Below, piece by piece: positions 55,401 to 64,000 of a stretch of 64,000 nt of DNA. The number at the start of each line of letters is the position of its first letter. Positions within the stretch are counted from its first letter, which is position 1. The notes beneath the pieces were generated by a model that was not told where the DNA came from, ran no database searches, and saw nothing but the letters and a program-made list of their open reading frames with translations. The translations under genes were made by a program, and so were the position numbers. The DNA is taken from assembly GCA_905147135.1 (NCBI GenBank), contig LR990060.1, positions 4,604,001 through 4,668,000 of the forward strand, in the 5' to 3' direction. This DNA is from Blastobasis lacticolella. Its lineage: Eukaryota; Arthropoda; Insecta; Lepidoptera; Blastobasidae.

Positions 55401-57286
55401 TCGGTAGCGTACAAACTTGTTGCTTCCCCATTCGCTTCTGAAAGTAGCATGGCAGTCACCATGTTATTTGGCCTCACTTTCATTCCCAGCCGTGACTCCC
55501 ACCTGTTCCGTGCATCTGCGTATCGTATAAGAAAATATGTTCCGCGTCTTCATTCAGTAAGTAAGTGTATCTGTGGATATGTGGCGGTGTGTGTCTCTGT
55601 GTCATCGTAGCTCCCGAACGGATTGACCGATTTCGGTGCAGTTATCTATATTTGAAAGCGAGTTTAGTCGGATAGTTCTTAGCGTGTTTCGTTAAATTTG
55701 GTTCAGCAGTCTGAAAAATATTTGAGTTAAAGTAAACTTGGTCGGGGTTTATCCGACCTTTTCTGTCGGTTATAGTTATTATATTTGATTGAATATTGAC
55801 ACTTTTCAAGGGTTCGAAATGGATTAAAATTAGATTTGGCAAACATGGAAAGAAGTGATTCTTTCTCCAGTGAAGTGATCCAAATCAGTGAGAGGAGATT
55901 ATTTTTATACAGTTTAGGAATAAATGGATTATTTAAGTTTAGATACATTAATGGCAGTCAACGTGTAACAAAATTTGTCATTATTTAAATAACTTGAACA
56001 TAATATAAAATAATAGAGTCTGAAATAACGTAAAGCTTCAAGCTTCTACTTCTTATCTTTCTTTCAAGCTCAAACTACAATCTAACTAACTCTTAATTTG
56101 CGACTTCATTATTTGTCCCTAAGTAACTGAATACTTTAATGCACTTCCAGAGCTTAAAATTAAAATAATGAAGTGGCTGTGCTTAGCTCTGTTTTCCTTT
56201 GTCATTAGTCTCTAGTTAGTACACCTCGTAAAGAAAGTAAAGGATATACAATAACTTTGAAGACGCAGTATCTTGTCCTGGTAATTTAGTTTCACGTTAG
56301 TAAACGGATTGTTCTTTTTTTAATTTCTCAGTGACAAACGAGCAGACAGCCCACATGATGGTAAGCGGTAACTGTCGCCCATAACATCTACGATTCATGC
56401 ATTTAGGTTGCAGGCAACGAAGCAGAACCACAGGTGCGTTGTCACTGTGAGGACTAAGATGAAATGCCTCATGCCCGTAATTGCCCGGCTACCTTATCCT
56501 TCAAATCGGAACACAACAATGCAAGCATTGTTGCTTGGCGGCCTAAATAGATAAGGCGGTGGTACTCACCCAGGCGGACTTCCCAGGCTTGACAGAGTCC
56601 TAGCACCTGATTGTATTTTCAGAGACTTACATTTGACTGGCGAGGAGCGTCAGTGGCATAGTGGTCAATAGGTCCGACTCGTATGCGAGAGGTCCCGGGT
56701 TCGAATCCCGCTGCTGCCATGCACCAATAACTCTTTTTTGAGTTATGTACATTAGTTTATCACTAACCTATTCTCTTACGGTGAGGAAAAACATCGTGAT
56801 GCGCATGAAGGCGACTGAATGTGTAACCATGCTCCAATGTGGTCAGGTTTCCTTTGTAGCAGATGGCAGTCGTTCTACCGTAATTACCTGATCTGCCAAA
56901 TCCTGTATCATGGTCAAGGCGGACCCCGGGCCCTTGTGCGCGAAAGCACATTCAGGACATTAACACCAAAATGACATTTGACTGTTACTGTTGCTCTATG
57001 ACGTGCAACTGAACTTGAACCTTGAGGTAGTAAAATAAGGTTGACTTTACTGATCCTGGTTTCCTTCCACAGATATCCTGGGTCCGTCGTCGCGGGGAAG
57101 ACCTTCACCTGCTCTCCTTTGGCCGCCACACTTACTCGGCCGATTCTCGATACTCCCTGGCTTTTGAGCAGCCGAATGACTGGCGCCTGCTCATACAGTA
57201 CGTGACAGAGAGAGACGAGGGATACTACGAGTGTCAGATTTCAACGCACCCGCCCTTAGTAAGACGGGTGCATCTCAGTGTTGTTG
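43340..57286 (+). CDS. dpr: dpr-family Ig-domain gene, 5' half (three exons)
   Basis: Join of 43340-43418, 49199-49413 and 57073-57286: 169 codons plus one base, continuing beyond the window. Exon 1 gives a signal peptide. Exon 2 gives an acidic linker, then the first Ig strands with LHCRVHDLGEKT. Exon 3 gives ISWVRRRGEDLHLL, FGRHTYSADSRYS, QPNDWRLLIQYVTERDEG, then YYECQISTHPP and VHLSVV. Both Ig cysteines and the core Trp are present. Family knowledge: Dpr proteins sit on the neuronal surface and bind DIP partners through Ig1 in synaptic matching. The STHPP loop and DWRLLI resemble the dpr18/19/20 group, but the paralogue is not assigned. Introns are 5780 and 7659 bp and full of repeats. The second Ig domain and the membrane anchor must lie to the right. 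Confidence 0.9.
43469..43650 (-). repeat. repeat family C copy (dpr intron)
   Basis: TCATCATCAAAGCTGATAAC to AACGGAGACTCTTAG. Confidence 0.75.
43665..43858 (+). repeat. SINE-A 3' part (dpr intron)
   Basis: Ends GATATTGACGCCAAGATGAT then GATGATGA. Confidence 0.75.
43859..44792. other. dpr intron, no gene seen
   Basis: A 68-codon frame at 43944-44150 has no motif and is not called. Confidence 0.5.
44793..45062 (-). repeat. SINE-B copy (dpr intron)
   Basis: Complete from the AAATA tail to the GACGACCTGAGTGG head. ACATTA on both sides (about 44786 and 45062) may be a target duplication. Confidence 0.88.
45115..45242 (-). repeat. SINE-A tail fragment
   Basis: CATCTTCGCGTTAATGTCCC to GTGACCCTGCTACCAGG. 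Confidence 0.75.
45243..46107. other. dpr intron, no gene seen
   Basis: CTGAACGGATT(T/A) words recur at about 45893, 46001 and 46093, suggesting decayed repeat sequence. Confidence 0.45.
46108..46260 (+). repeat. repeat family H copy
   Basis: CGAGCTTTTGCTCGTGCTAT then CTCGCGGCAACCACATTAAA. Confidence 0.65.
46261..46455 (+). repeat. promoter-like segment, second copy
   Basis: Matches 7674-7840 with GATA-type motifs (GATTATCTTTATC, TTGATAATTAT). Confidence 0.5.
46770..47118 (-). pseudogene. RTE-like C-terminal remnant
   Basis: Minus strand from IRNEEIRKRTKVTDIARRI through GHRP, VATTYRKTQ-like, PPKR and DLVKIAG to the CTGATATGTTGATGATGATG tail. Confidence 0.78.
47421..47518. repeat. palindromic repeat, partial copy
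   Basis: GTGCGACGGGCGG to CATGGTCGCATGGGCGTTGC and CAATTAG; same family as 62201-62308. Confidence 0.7.
47546..47581. repeat. perfect 15-bp inverted repeat
   Basis: Arms 47546-47560 and 47567-47581 (AAATTTACTAAGTAT), spacer AATGAT. Confidence 0.85.
47972..48150 (+). repeat. SINE-B, internally deleted
   Basis: GAGGTCCCGGGTTCGATTCC joined to TACGGGTCTGGGTGTAG, then GGGGCTAGATGGTGTTGCGT. Confidence 0.78.
48400..48508 (+). repeat. minisatellite, about 17-bp unit
   Basis: About six units of ACATTTTGCAACTTGG with variants (ACATTATGCAACCTGG, ACATTTTGCGACTTGG). Confidence 0.85.
48509..49198. other. dpr intron end
   Basis: A GATGAT microsatellite at 49125-49159, 40 bases before the exon, then the acceptor. 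Nothing else recognised. Confidence 0.6.
49199..49413 (+). CDS. dpr: dpr-family gene, exon with N-terminal half of Ig1
   Basis: Acceptor TTTGCCACCAG at 49188-49198, donor ACG|GTTAGT after 49413. It encodes an acidic linker (YEDLDEEDI), an N-glycosylation-like NNVT, then AQLSSSVHLHCRVHDLGEKT with the B-strand cysteine. It starts in phase 1 and ends in phase 0. Confidence 0.9.
49414..49987. other. dpr intron, no gene seen
   Basis: GGGGGACAACGGGAATGAA-type words recur near 49635-49715. No coding motif. Confidence 0.45.
49988..50155 (+). repeat. repeat family E copy
   Basis: ACGGCATACAAGCTTACGTC to TGTACTCTTCAGGGAAAACC. Confidence 0.78.
50662..50877. mobile_element. small inverted-repeat element
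   Basis: Ends ATTTTTAGTGACC and its complement, with imperfect arm similarity continuing about 50 bases inward. No clear target duplication. The overlapping 99-codon frame is explained by the element. Confidence 0.6.
50878..51594. other. dpr intron, no gene seen
   Basis: An imperfect hairpin at 50925-50977 (ATTATAGAGGTT / AACCTCTATTAT). No coding content recognised. Confidence 0.5.
51595..51700 (-). repeat. repeat family D fragment
   Basis: GCCAATGCATTAGTAGCGCC then GGTGACCACTTTCCATTAGG. Confidence 0.7.
51980..52275 (+). repeat. two family D-like fragments
   Basis: GCCACTTGATGGATAGTGGT (51990) and CACCTGATTGAAAGCGGCCA (52140). Confidence 0.55.
52335..52690 (+). repeat. SINE-A copy, full length
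   Basis: Box A TGGCCGAGCGG and box B GGGTCCCGAATCCC in a Ser/Leu-tRNA-like head, then the body, ending GTTAACGCCAAGATGATT. The best head sequence in the window. Confidence 0.9.
52691..53814. other. dpr intron, AT-rich, no gene seen
   Basis: No coding or named repeat content. 53815-53885 is the non-LTR tail trace shared with 17160 and 27070. Confidence 0.45.
53886..54341. other. dpr intron, no gene seen
   Basis: No recognised content. Confidence 0.5.
54342..54650 (+). repeat. SINE-A copy, full length
   Basis: Head GGAGCATCGGTGGCCTAGTG with box B GGGTTCGAATCCC; tail CGCCAAGATGATGATGATGA. Confidence 0.88.
54651..56324. other. dpr intron, no gene seen
   Basis: Open frames at 55159-55610 read over T-rich sequence and carry no motif. 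CCCGAACGGATTGACCGATT (about 55613) is a common lepidopteran repeat word. Confidence 0.45.
56325..56608 (+). repeat. repeat family F copy, full length
   Basis: CAGTGACAAACGAGCAGACA to CCAGGCTTGACAGAGTCCTA. Confidence 0.8.
56640..56973 (+). repeat. SINE-A copy with 11-bp target duplication
   Basis: Flanked by ACATTTGACTG at 56629-56639 and 56974-56984. Head GGAGCGTCAGTGGCATAGTG with box B GGGTTCGAATCCC. It ends 99 bases before the dpr exon at 57073. Confidence 0.92.
57073..57286 (+). CDS. dpr: dpr-family gene, exon with C-terminal half of Ig1
   Basis: Acceptor CTTCCACAG ends at 57072; donor GTTG|GTGAGT follows 57286. It encodes the core Trp (ISWVRRRG) and the F-strand YYEC with the Ig cysteine. 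Phase 0 in, phase 1 out, as usual where an Ig domain ends at an exon border. Confidence 0.95.
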
Positions 57287-57339
57287 GTGAGTATTGAATT
57301 ATGCGCTTATTCATCACATCATCTCGACAAAGGTCGGTC

Positions 57340-57470
57340 CGGTGCCTTCCGCATCCAGCTGGTACCTGCGATCTTTACCAGGTCGTCGGTCCATCTTGTG
57401 GGAGGCCTATCCACGCTGCGTCTTACGGTACGTGGTCGCCACTCGATAACTTTACTGCCCCACCTAGAGT
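57340..57470 (-). pseudogene. RTE-like fragment just after the dpr exon
   Basis: Minus strand: RWGSKVIEWRPRTVRRSVDR, PPTRWTDDLVKIAGTSWMRK. Confidence 0.78.
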
Positions 57471-59096
57471 TTAGGCATATAAGGTTTAGGCTAAATATCT
57501 GGTGCTCTGGTTTCTTTGGAATTTGTTTTAGGCCCATTTTCAGCCTGCAAAGTATATGTAAATACTATAAGTAATATTGACACACACATCCGTATACAGA
57601 AACGTTACTATGAAGTCTCACAGTGCGCGCGAACGCAGGTTCCAACTGTAAATTTTTGAGTGAACGAAATTGAGCAGAGCGTTCACATAGCAGACGAGTA
57701 CTGTAGGCACCCATAGTAACGCTACTTTACTTATACAAGTACCATCAGTGAACACGGATTATTATTTATTTATTCGTATGGCAAAAATACAATATACGAG
57801 AAACACATTCAACTACAAATTTAAATCAAGCGAAGTCAGCCATCAGTCAGTGAATACGGATGACAGTATAGTTATCGGAAAATAATTGCAAAAAATTAGA
57901 CAAACGGTAAATGAGACATACGGAGAATAAACGGAAAAAATGGGACCAACGAAAAAATGAGACAATGATAAAAAACACGGAAGTCATTTTCAGCCAAATT
58001 CATCGTCACGGAAACAAAGCTCATACTCAAATAAATTTTGCCCTAACGAAAGCGACATTATTTACTCCGACTGTAGTATTTAATTAAACCTACCGAAACT
58101 TACACAGACAAAGTTAGGACAAGTCACTTTGTAAGTCTTTACTTGGTGAGCGTTCCGTGTTTATCTAATTTCGGAATTAATTTTCTTTGTACAGATTGTA
58201 GGGCAGCTTGTAACGAGATATATTAATTAAAATATTGATGTTGGGCTTCCTTATTCGAGCCCAAGATTAGCGGTGTAAATTATGATTAAGGATATCTTGT
58301 TTGTTTCGACGTCGGGATTATCTTTCCTACTTCTCCGGGTTTACGCATACGTAATATTGTTTATAGTCGGTTCCGCTCACAATTTTGGCGCCAACGTTCA
58401 TTCGTCAAATAATGTGTCAAGAATCTAATGACGTATTCAATATACTTTTTTGTCTATTATTCCTATTTCCATAGAGGAATGGCAAAGGGAACAAGACCCA
58501 TGCAGCCCGGTCTTTTGAAGAGAATCTTAATAATATACAAAATTCGAATTTTTTATAACGATATAAATAAAATTCCAGACTTCATGTGTGGAAAATGATT
58601 ATTGACATATTTTTCATTCCAAGACGTTCCACAGAAACTTTAACTAAATTCTTAAATGAGCCCTTATCCAATTTCTTTGATGCTGGTCCCAAAAGAGTGT
58701 TAGCTTGCCCCCGGGCATGCCTGAGTGTTAAAACTCTGGTCCTACCTGTGATCGCCTGGCTACACATGAGTTGCAGCAGTGGGAATGAGTGCTTTGCCCC
58801 ACAAGCACGTTAAATTTTTTAAAAAAGAAATTCGTTTATTGGTACCCACTAAAAACATTTGGGAAACTTAAAATAAACATTATAAGATTACAATTTGAGA
58901 CCGTAACCTACTGCCACTCTCTTGGTTGCTCACAATACAACATAGTAATACAGGGAAAACTGGGCCGTTCTCTCTTACCTGCCTTAAAAACACACTTGGA
59001 AGGATTTCTGCTTAATGTTGTACCTGAACGAACGTAATGGAACATAACTGATACCTATTACAGCACATTCTACCGTGTATGATACGCGTACAACAT
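57471..59096. other. dpr intron, no gene seen
   Basis: No recognised domain or named repeat. The next dpr exon was not found here. Confidence 0.45.
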
Positions 59097-59345
59097 TCAT
59101 CTTGGACTTAATGTCCCGGTTGTGCTCTCGCGAAGGAGGGCCTGGGGTATGCCATAACCATGATACAGAATTTGGTGGCTCAGGCTCAGTGGAGCGACTG
59201 TCATCTGACCTCCGTGACCCTGTAAACAGGGGAACCTGGCCGGAATGGATCATAGTTACAGACGAATGTGCAGATTTCATAACGATGTTTTTTTTCGTCG
59301 TAAGAACATCGGTTAGTTTTCAACTAATGTACAAAACTCAGAAAA
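59097..59345 (-). repeat. SINE-A copy, head missing
   Basis: TCATCTTGGACTTAATGTCC to CTAATGTACAAAACTCAGAA. Confidence 0.8.
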
Positions 59346-59711
59346 TATACATTGATACCTACGTGTGCGACGTTATTTCGATCTATCTGATATATTCGAT
59401 TTGGTATAATGAGGTATTTGGGGAACTCTATGAGAAAAATAAAAATGTACATGGACTTTATTTTATCGTATCGGATTCGGTTACATCTTCATTTGAAGTT
59501 CATGGTCAAGGCCTTATCTACCAGAAGACCATGTAGTGAGTAGGTGGTTTTAAAGCTAAACATATTATGTTATATAATAAATACAGAGACCTGTATAATT
59601 TTGTCTATGAAAGACTTTACTATTTTTTTTTAATAAATCCATATATCTACTGAGAAGAACTGTAGGAATTCATAACTTGAATTTCCTCCAGTTATTTTTT
59701 TTTTAATTATA
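59346..59711. other. no gene seen
   Basis: No recognised content. Confidence 0.5.
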
Positions 59712-60027
59712 AGTATGTAAACTAGCAAACAGGTCACCTGATGGCAAGTGATCACCGCCGCCCAGGGACATCCATCACAGCCCGTAACAGTCCACTGCAG
59801 GACTTAGGGCCTCTCCCACGAAAGGAGAGGTTATTGCCATAATCTCCACGCTTGGCAGGCGGGTTGGAGATCGCAGTGTTTAAATATAACAATGGAAAAT
59901 GCTGCTGCCCATTTTCCAGACTACGGAGACTCTTGATATTTTGCCTCGGAAATATTAGTCGCCCTGTACGACACCCATGAGTGTAAGAAGTTGGTGCTAT
60001 TATACTCTTCCGGATACCACACGGCCA
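59712..60027. repeat. family D fragment followed by family C copy
   Basis: Family D GGTCACCTGATGGCAAGTGA at 59731, then family C (minus) 59771-60027 from ATCACAGCCCGTAACAGTCC to ATACCACACGGCC. Confidence 0.82.
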
Positions 60028-60481
60028 TAATTGGGACATGCTCATGGACAAATTATTGGTAGTTTATAACATGAAATATTTAATTAAATTCAGGCAAATA
60101 TATAAAAAGTGTCACAAACTAGCTGCTACCACAAAAACCCTTCAAATTACTAACAAATAAACTATATACGTACCCTTGATAGCAACACCCAAACACGGCT
60201 ACAACATTTTAGAACCTATGCCGAACAAAATAAGCTACAATCTGGAACGCAGTCGTTCTGGAACTGTAACCGTTATTCAACCAATGGAATTGGATTGTAG
60301 CTACCCTGATTCGGTCCTTTTTCCACATCGTTGAGAAAAAGGTACCTGGAGACCAAAATCGGATAAGGCACTAGATATTGCCTATTTTGACCTTAAAATG
60401 CGAGGTATAGGAGATGTAAACTGGTCTAGAAATTTCTCAGCTATTATTATACCGCAATATAACACCTATATAAAAACATGA
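60028..60481. other. no gene seen
   Basis: No recognised content. Confidence 0.5.
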
Positions 60482-60730
60482 ATTACAGTGGAGCGACTGC
60501 CATTTGACCTCGGTGACCCTGTTAACAAGAGAACCTGATCAGTGTGGATCATGGTTATATATTTAGTCGCCTAAATGTGTAGGTTTCTGTACGATGTTTT
60601 TCCTCACCGCAAGAGCGTCGATTACTAAGTAATTAATGTACTTAACTCAGAATAAGGTACATGGTGGCTCTAGGGATCGAACTGGGTAATACTAAAGGTG
60701 GACCAGCAAACCATTAGGCTACCGATGCTC
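60482..60730 (-). repeat. SINE-A copy, tail missing
   Basis: AATTACAGTGGAGCGACTGC to GGCTACCGATGCTC. Confidence 0.8.
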
Positions 60731-60767
60731 TTCTCTGTAGGTGTGTATGTTTGATATAGTTCAATTA

Positions 60768-61017
60768 GGCTGAAGTGGCAGTGGGCAGGGCACATAGCTC
60801 GAAGAACAGATTGCCGATGGGGCAGGAAAGTTCTCAGTGGCGACCACTTACCGGAAGACACAGCGCGGGTAGGCCTCCCACAAGGTGGACCGACGACCTG
60901 GTAAAGATCGCAAATACCAGCTGGATGCGGAAGGCACAGAACCGGCCTTGGAGATCTATGGGGGAGGCCTATGCCCAGCAGTGGGCGTCTTTCAGCTGAT
61001 ATGATGATGATGATGAT
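60768..61017 (+). pseudogene. RTE-like C-terminal remnant with intact 3' end
   Basis: Plus strand: LKWQWAGHIARRTDCRWGRK, then frameshifted GRHSAGRPPTRWTDDLVKIA and SWMRKAQNRPWRSMGEAYAQ, ending CAGCAGTGGGCGTCTTTCAG and CTGATATGATGATGATGATG. Confidence 0.85.
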
Positions 61018-61253
61018 GTATGACGAGACAGACAGGATAGAGCGGCTGAGGCTTATACAGGATGTTGTTACTTTAGTTACTAGTATCGATACATTCCCAA
61101 CTCTACTGCGGCTCTCTCATTGTAATGCATGAGTATGCGTCAGAACGTGAAACGGTAAATAATACATTATATCACGCTGTAGTATGTCACTCCCACTGCA
61201 CGACTGGCTACCACTATGGTTCGTGTTTGGTGACTTGTAGTACCGATATCGGT

Positions 61254-61290
61254 TCATCATCACAGCCCGTAACAGTCCACTGCAGGACTC
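61254..61290 (-). repeat. family C fragment
   Basis: CATCATCACAGCCCGTAACA then GTCCACTGCAGGACT. Confidence 0.75.
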
Positions 61291-61429
61291 GTATTCGACT
61301 CGTACGCGAGATGTGAAATGAAAATGAAAATGAAAAAGTATTTATTGAATTAGGATTACGTTAATTAATCTCTTTTCAAAAGTCAAAAATCTAACGGAAA
61401 ACAAAGGGAAGTTAAGCGAGCTCATCCAG

Positions 61430-62204
61430 GATGTACCGGGTTCGATTCGCACTACCACCATGTACCAGTTGCACCAATTCGATATTCTTTTCCTGGTTAT
61501 GTACATTAGTAGTTAGTTGAATATTAACCGATGCTGTTACGGTGAGGGAAAACATCGTGATGAAACCTGCACATTCAGGCGGCTGATTGTGTAACCATTA
61601 TCCAATCTGGTCAATTGCCCCTGGTAGCATGGTCGCGGAGGTCAAACGGCAGTAGCTCTACTGACATTACCTGATCTGTCAAATCCTGGAGCATGGTCAA
61701 GATATGTAATTTTATTATTTATGTTGGACATTTCAAATATTTTTGTATATCCTACCTACACGTAGGTATATCCTACCTGACATTTTTTTTTATTATTTTG
61801 TTTTAATTGACATACCATATTTAATTTACATGTATACTATTATGTATACCATATCTACTTAGGCTAGACTACTTACCTATAGACATGTTTTTTTTAATTT
61901 CTTTTGTAATTTATTGTGTTGGACAATGTTCTATTGATAGGTATTCCATTACGAATAAGTACCTAAACACGCAGTTGACATTTATTAGATATAATTTTAT
62001 TTTCATTTAACTTTTGACATTTCTTTTTATTAATAATGTAATCACTTATTTAATTTCATTATAATTATTATTATTTATATTATGACGAAATCTCTGTGAA
62101 TTGCTTATATGAATGTGTAGTATAATGTAATTTTCATTGATTAATAAATGAATCTAATCTAATCTAATCAAGGCGGACTCCGAACCCTCGTGCGCGCGCG
62201 TGGC
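61430..62204 (+). mobile_element. SINE-A split by a 460-bp insertion
   Basis: SINE-A 61430-61705 (GGTTCGATTCGCAC to GGAGCATGGTCAAG) resumes at about 62169 (AAGGCGGACTCCGAACCCTC). TCAAG occurs at both junctions. The insert (about 61706-62168) is AT-rich and ends in TCTAATCTAATCTAATC. Confidence 0.75.
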
Positions 62205-62308
62205 AACGATTGTGCGACGGGCGGTTACGAGGTCTCCTATTGGTCGTGCGATGTCCGTCGTACGACCATGGTCGCACGACCGTTGCCAATTAGGATATCG
62301 CCTAACGC
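62201..62308. repeat. palindromic repeat copy
   Basis: Arms TGGCAACGATTGTGCGAC (62201-62218) and GTCGCACGACCGTTGCCA (62271-62288) match at 16 of 18. Related to 47421-47518. Confidence 0.75.
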
Positions 62309-63295
62309 AAAAATTATTTATTTTATTTACTTTTGAACAAAATATTATGAGTATAATATTGTTATTTTATCGCATTTATCGATATAACAAGTCATTATTG
62401 CGTTGTTATGTACCTATCTATAGCTTTAGATAAGGTTATATATTAACTATAATTATTGTGGCACGAGCCGTATCTCTGAAATCCTCATAGTGATTAATGT
62501 GTATTACATTACGTCTTTAAACATGAAATGGCAGAAACTGCAATTTTCGTACAAGCAAATTGTACAATTTCTTGGAAACACCAAATCCGATTACAATGAA
62601 ACTTTGGAATTGTAATCAGACAGCATGACTTAATTTACTTTTTTATTTTTATGCCCATCTTTAATCATAACATCCGGCTAAATAGGCAAAAGTTTATTTA
62701 TTTTCAACTAAGCGAATTAACGTTATAAAGCACATGTTTATTCTTAATAACTGTGTTGTTAGACCTACCTATTTTTTTAGAAACACACGGCCATTTGGCA
62801 CTAATTTCGTAGATCTATCCAAACAACTACTACCATCGCAAACAATAGCATTCCAGCACCGCAATCGACAAACTGCCCTCAAATGTAGTACGGAAACTAT
62901 GCTGCAATATCAAATCCATTCAAAATCCTTTGCAGAGACGCGTCGTTGAAACGCCTTTAAACTTGACGTTTTTCTCCAATCTTTGCCAACTCTAGTCTAC
63001 AAATACATCTATGCACAGATTCGTCCTTTGTCCTTACGTATGTCAACACACTAGAGACAGAGTTAATCCGCTGGCTTCGCACGATTGCACGACCATTCGT
63101 TCGCTAGCATTTGAGCATTCTCGAAGTGAATTTTTCTTGCAGCATTGCTTGGCAAGTATTTTAACATAACATAGCAATTTAATTTAGAAAAAGTAAATAA
63201 AAAGAAGATGATATGACACACATACATCATTAATAAAGATTAAAAATTAAAAATTAATAATCAAACAATTTAATAAATAAAAATAAGTTCTTTCA
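62309..63295. other. no gene seen
   Basis: AT-rich. A 71-codon frame at 62734-62949 has no motif. Confidence 0.45.
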
Positions 63296-63550
63296 TCGTC
63301 ACAGCCCGTTACAGTCCACTGCAGAAGTTAGGGCCTCTCCCACGAAAGGGGAGGTTATTGCCATAATCTCCACGCTTGGCAGGCGGGTTGGAGATCGCAG
63401 TGTTTAAATATAACAATGGAAAATGCTGCTGCCCATTTTCCAGACTACGGAGACTCTAGATCGTTTGCCTCGAAAACATTAGTCGCCCTGTACGACACCC
63501 ATGAGTGTAAGGGGTTGGTGCTATTCTACTCTGCTGGATTCTACACGGCA
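63296..63550 (-). repeat. family C copy
   Basis: ATCGTCACAGCCCGTTACAG to CTCTGCTGGATTCTACACGG. Confidence 0.85.
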
Positions 63551-64000
63551 ATAAATTCTTTAGCTAAGCTAAATGTACTAGATTTGAAAGAGCGAGAACT
63601 CCTAATACGGGTATGCATACCTAATAGGAGGTCTCGACAACTGTAACTAAGAGTAGCACCTAAGTCTAAAAATAAAATAATGAGATAAAGCATCAGGATC
63701 TTGGGATGCCAGTCGGCTCCAGGGACTGTTCAACTAGTCTCAGGCTCCTCAACGGCACACCTTGGTCAATAGAGCTTTGCCAGCGGTATTAGGAGCTGAA
63801 TAAAATTGTTTTTTTTTTATTATTCGGTAAAGCTCGTCTAAGCTGAAATGACGCACCCCACAATCGCATTAACGCACACAAGCAAATTTAAAATATGGAC
63901 GCAATACATATCCAAATGCCGTTGTAATTGGTCATTCAGTTGGTGAGACTCAAACATAGGGGACGTGTCGTTCGATTGGAGCAGTCGTTCCCAAACAGAT
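63551..64000. other. no gene seen
   Basis: An imperfect hairpin around GGTATGCATACC at 63610-63621. No coding content recognised. Confidence 0.45.

Noticed and set aside
55159..55610. Overlapping frames with hydrophobic stretches
   Set aside because: Hydrophobicity comes from T-rich sequence; no splice-site or motif support as a dpr exon.

Overview
This is intergenic and intronic DNA from an insect nuclear genome, almost certainly a moth or butterfly (Lepidoptera). The evidence is a cytochrome P450 of the lepidopteran CYP6B type with its intron at the expected place, GT-AG introns, an AT-rich background, and dense interspersed repeats: tRNA-derived SINEs, RTE and R1/Jockey-like non-LTR fragments, and hAT- and mariner-like non-autonomous DNA elements. 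Nothing bacterial, organellar or viral was recognised.

Three host loci are supported. (1) A CYP6B-like gene on the minus strand at 31434-34137 is complete: exon 1 at 32799-34137, a 1198-bp intron, and a short exon 2 at 31434-31600 found by reading for the conserved C-terminus; 501 residues. (2) A CYP6B-like pseudogene on the same strand at 8455-9792 is a nearly intact exon 1 with one frameshift, one nonsense codon and a lysine in place of the ExxR glutamate; no exon 2 was seen. The two form a dispersed tandem pair, one live and one recently dead. (3) The 5' half of a dpr-family (Ig-domain cell-surface recognition) gene lies on the plus strand: a signal-peptide exon (43340-43418), an exon with the first half of Ig1 (49199-49413) and an exon with the second half (57073-57286). 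Junction phases 1, 0 and 1 fit together exactly, and the gene continues past the right edge.

Most of the rest is transposon debris. 1-8 kb: SINE and RTE fragments and a GC-rich open frame of unknown nature. 8-10 kb: the P450 pseudogene. 10.5-13 kb: a decayed Copia element. 14.6-15 kb: a small hAT-like element with 8-bp target duplication. 16-18 kb: a mariner-like MITE carrying a SINE, then a SINE split by another repeat. 19.3-21.8 kb: a three-level nest in which a SINE is split by a hAT-like element with exact 8-bp duplication, which contains a second inverted-repeat element, which contains a Gly/Pro-coding-like minisatellite and an RTE tail. 24-24.6 kb: a hAT-like element with an RTE tail inside it. 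29.7-37.3 kb: two complementary pieces of an R1/Jockey-like non-LTR retrotransposon on either side of the live CYP6B gene. 38-41 kb: an RTE fragment, an inverted repeat pair and a third hAT-like element. 43-57 kb: dpr exons with repeats in the introns. 57-64 kb: more SINE and RTE copies.

The SINE with the Ser/Leu-tRNA-like head, repeat family C and the RTE fragments all end in the same GATGAT-type tail, which suggests that one RTE machinery moved all of them. Repeat names used below: SINE-A (Ser/Leu-tRNA-like head), SINE-B (Gly-tRNA-like head), and repeat families C to H, defined by their sequence. All similarities were judged by eye.
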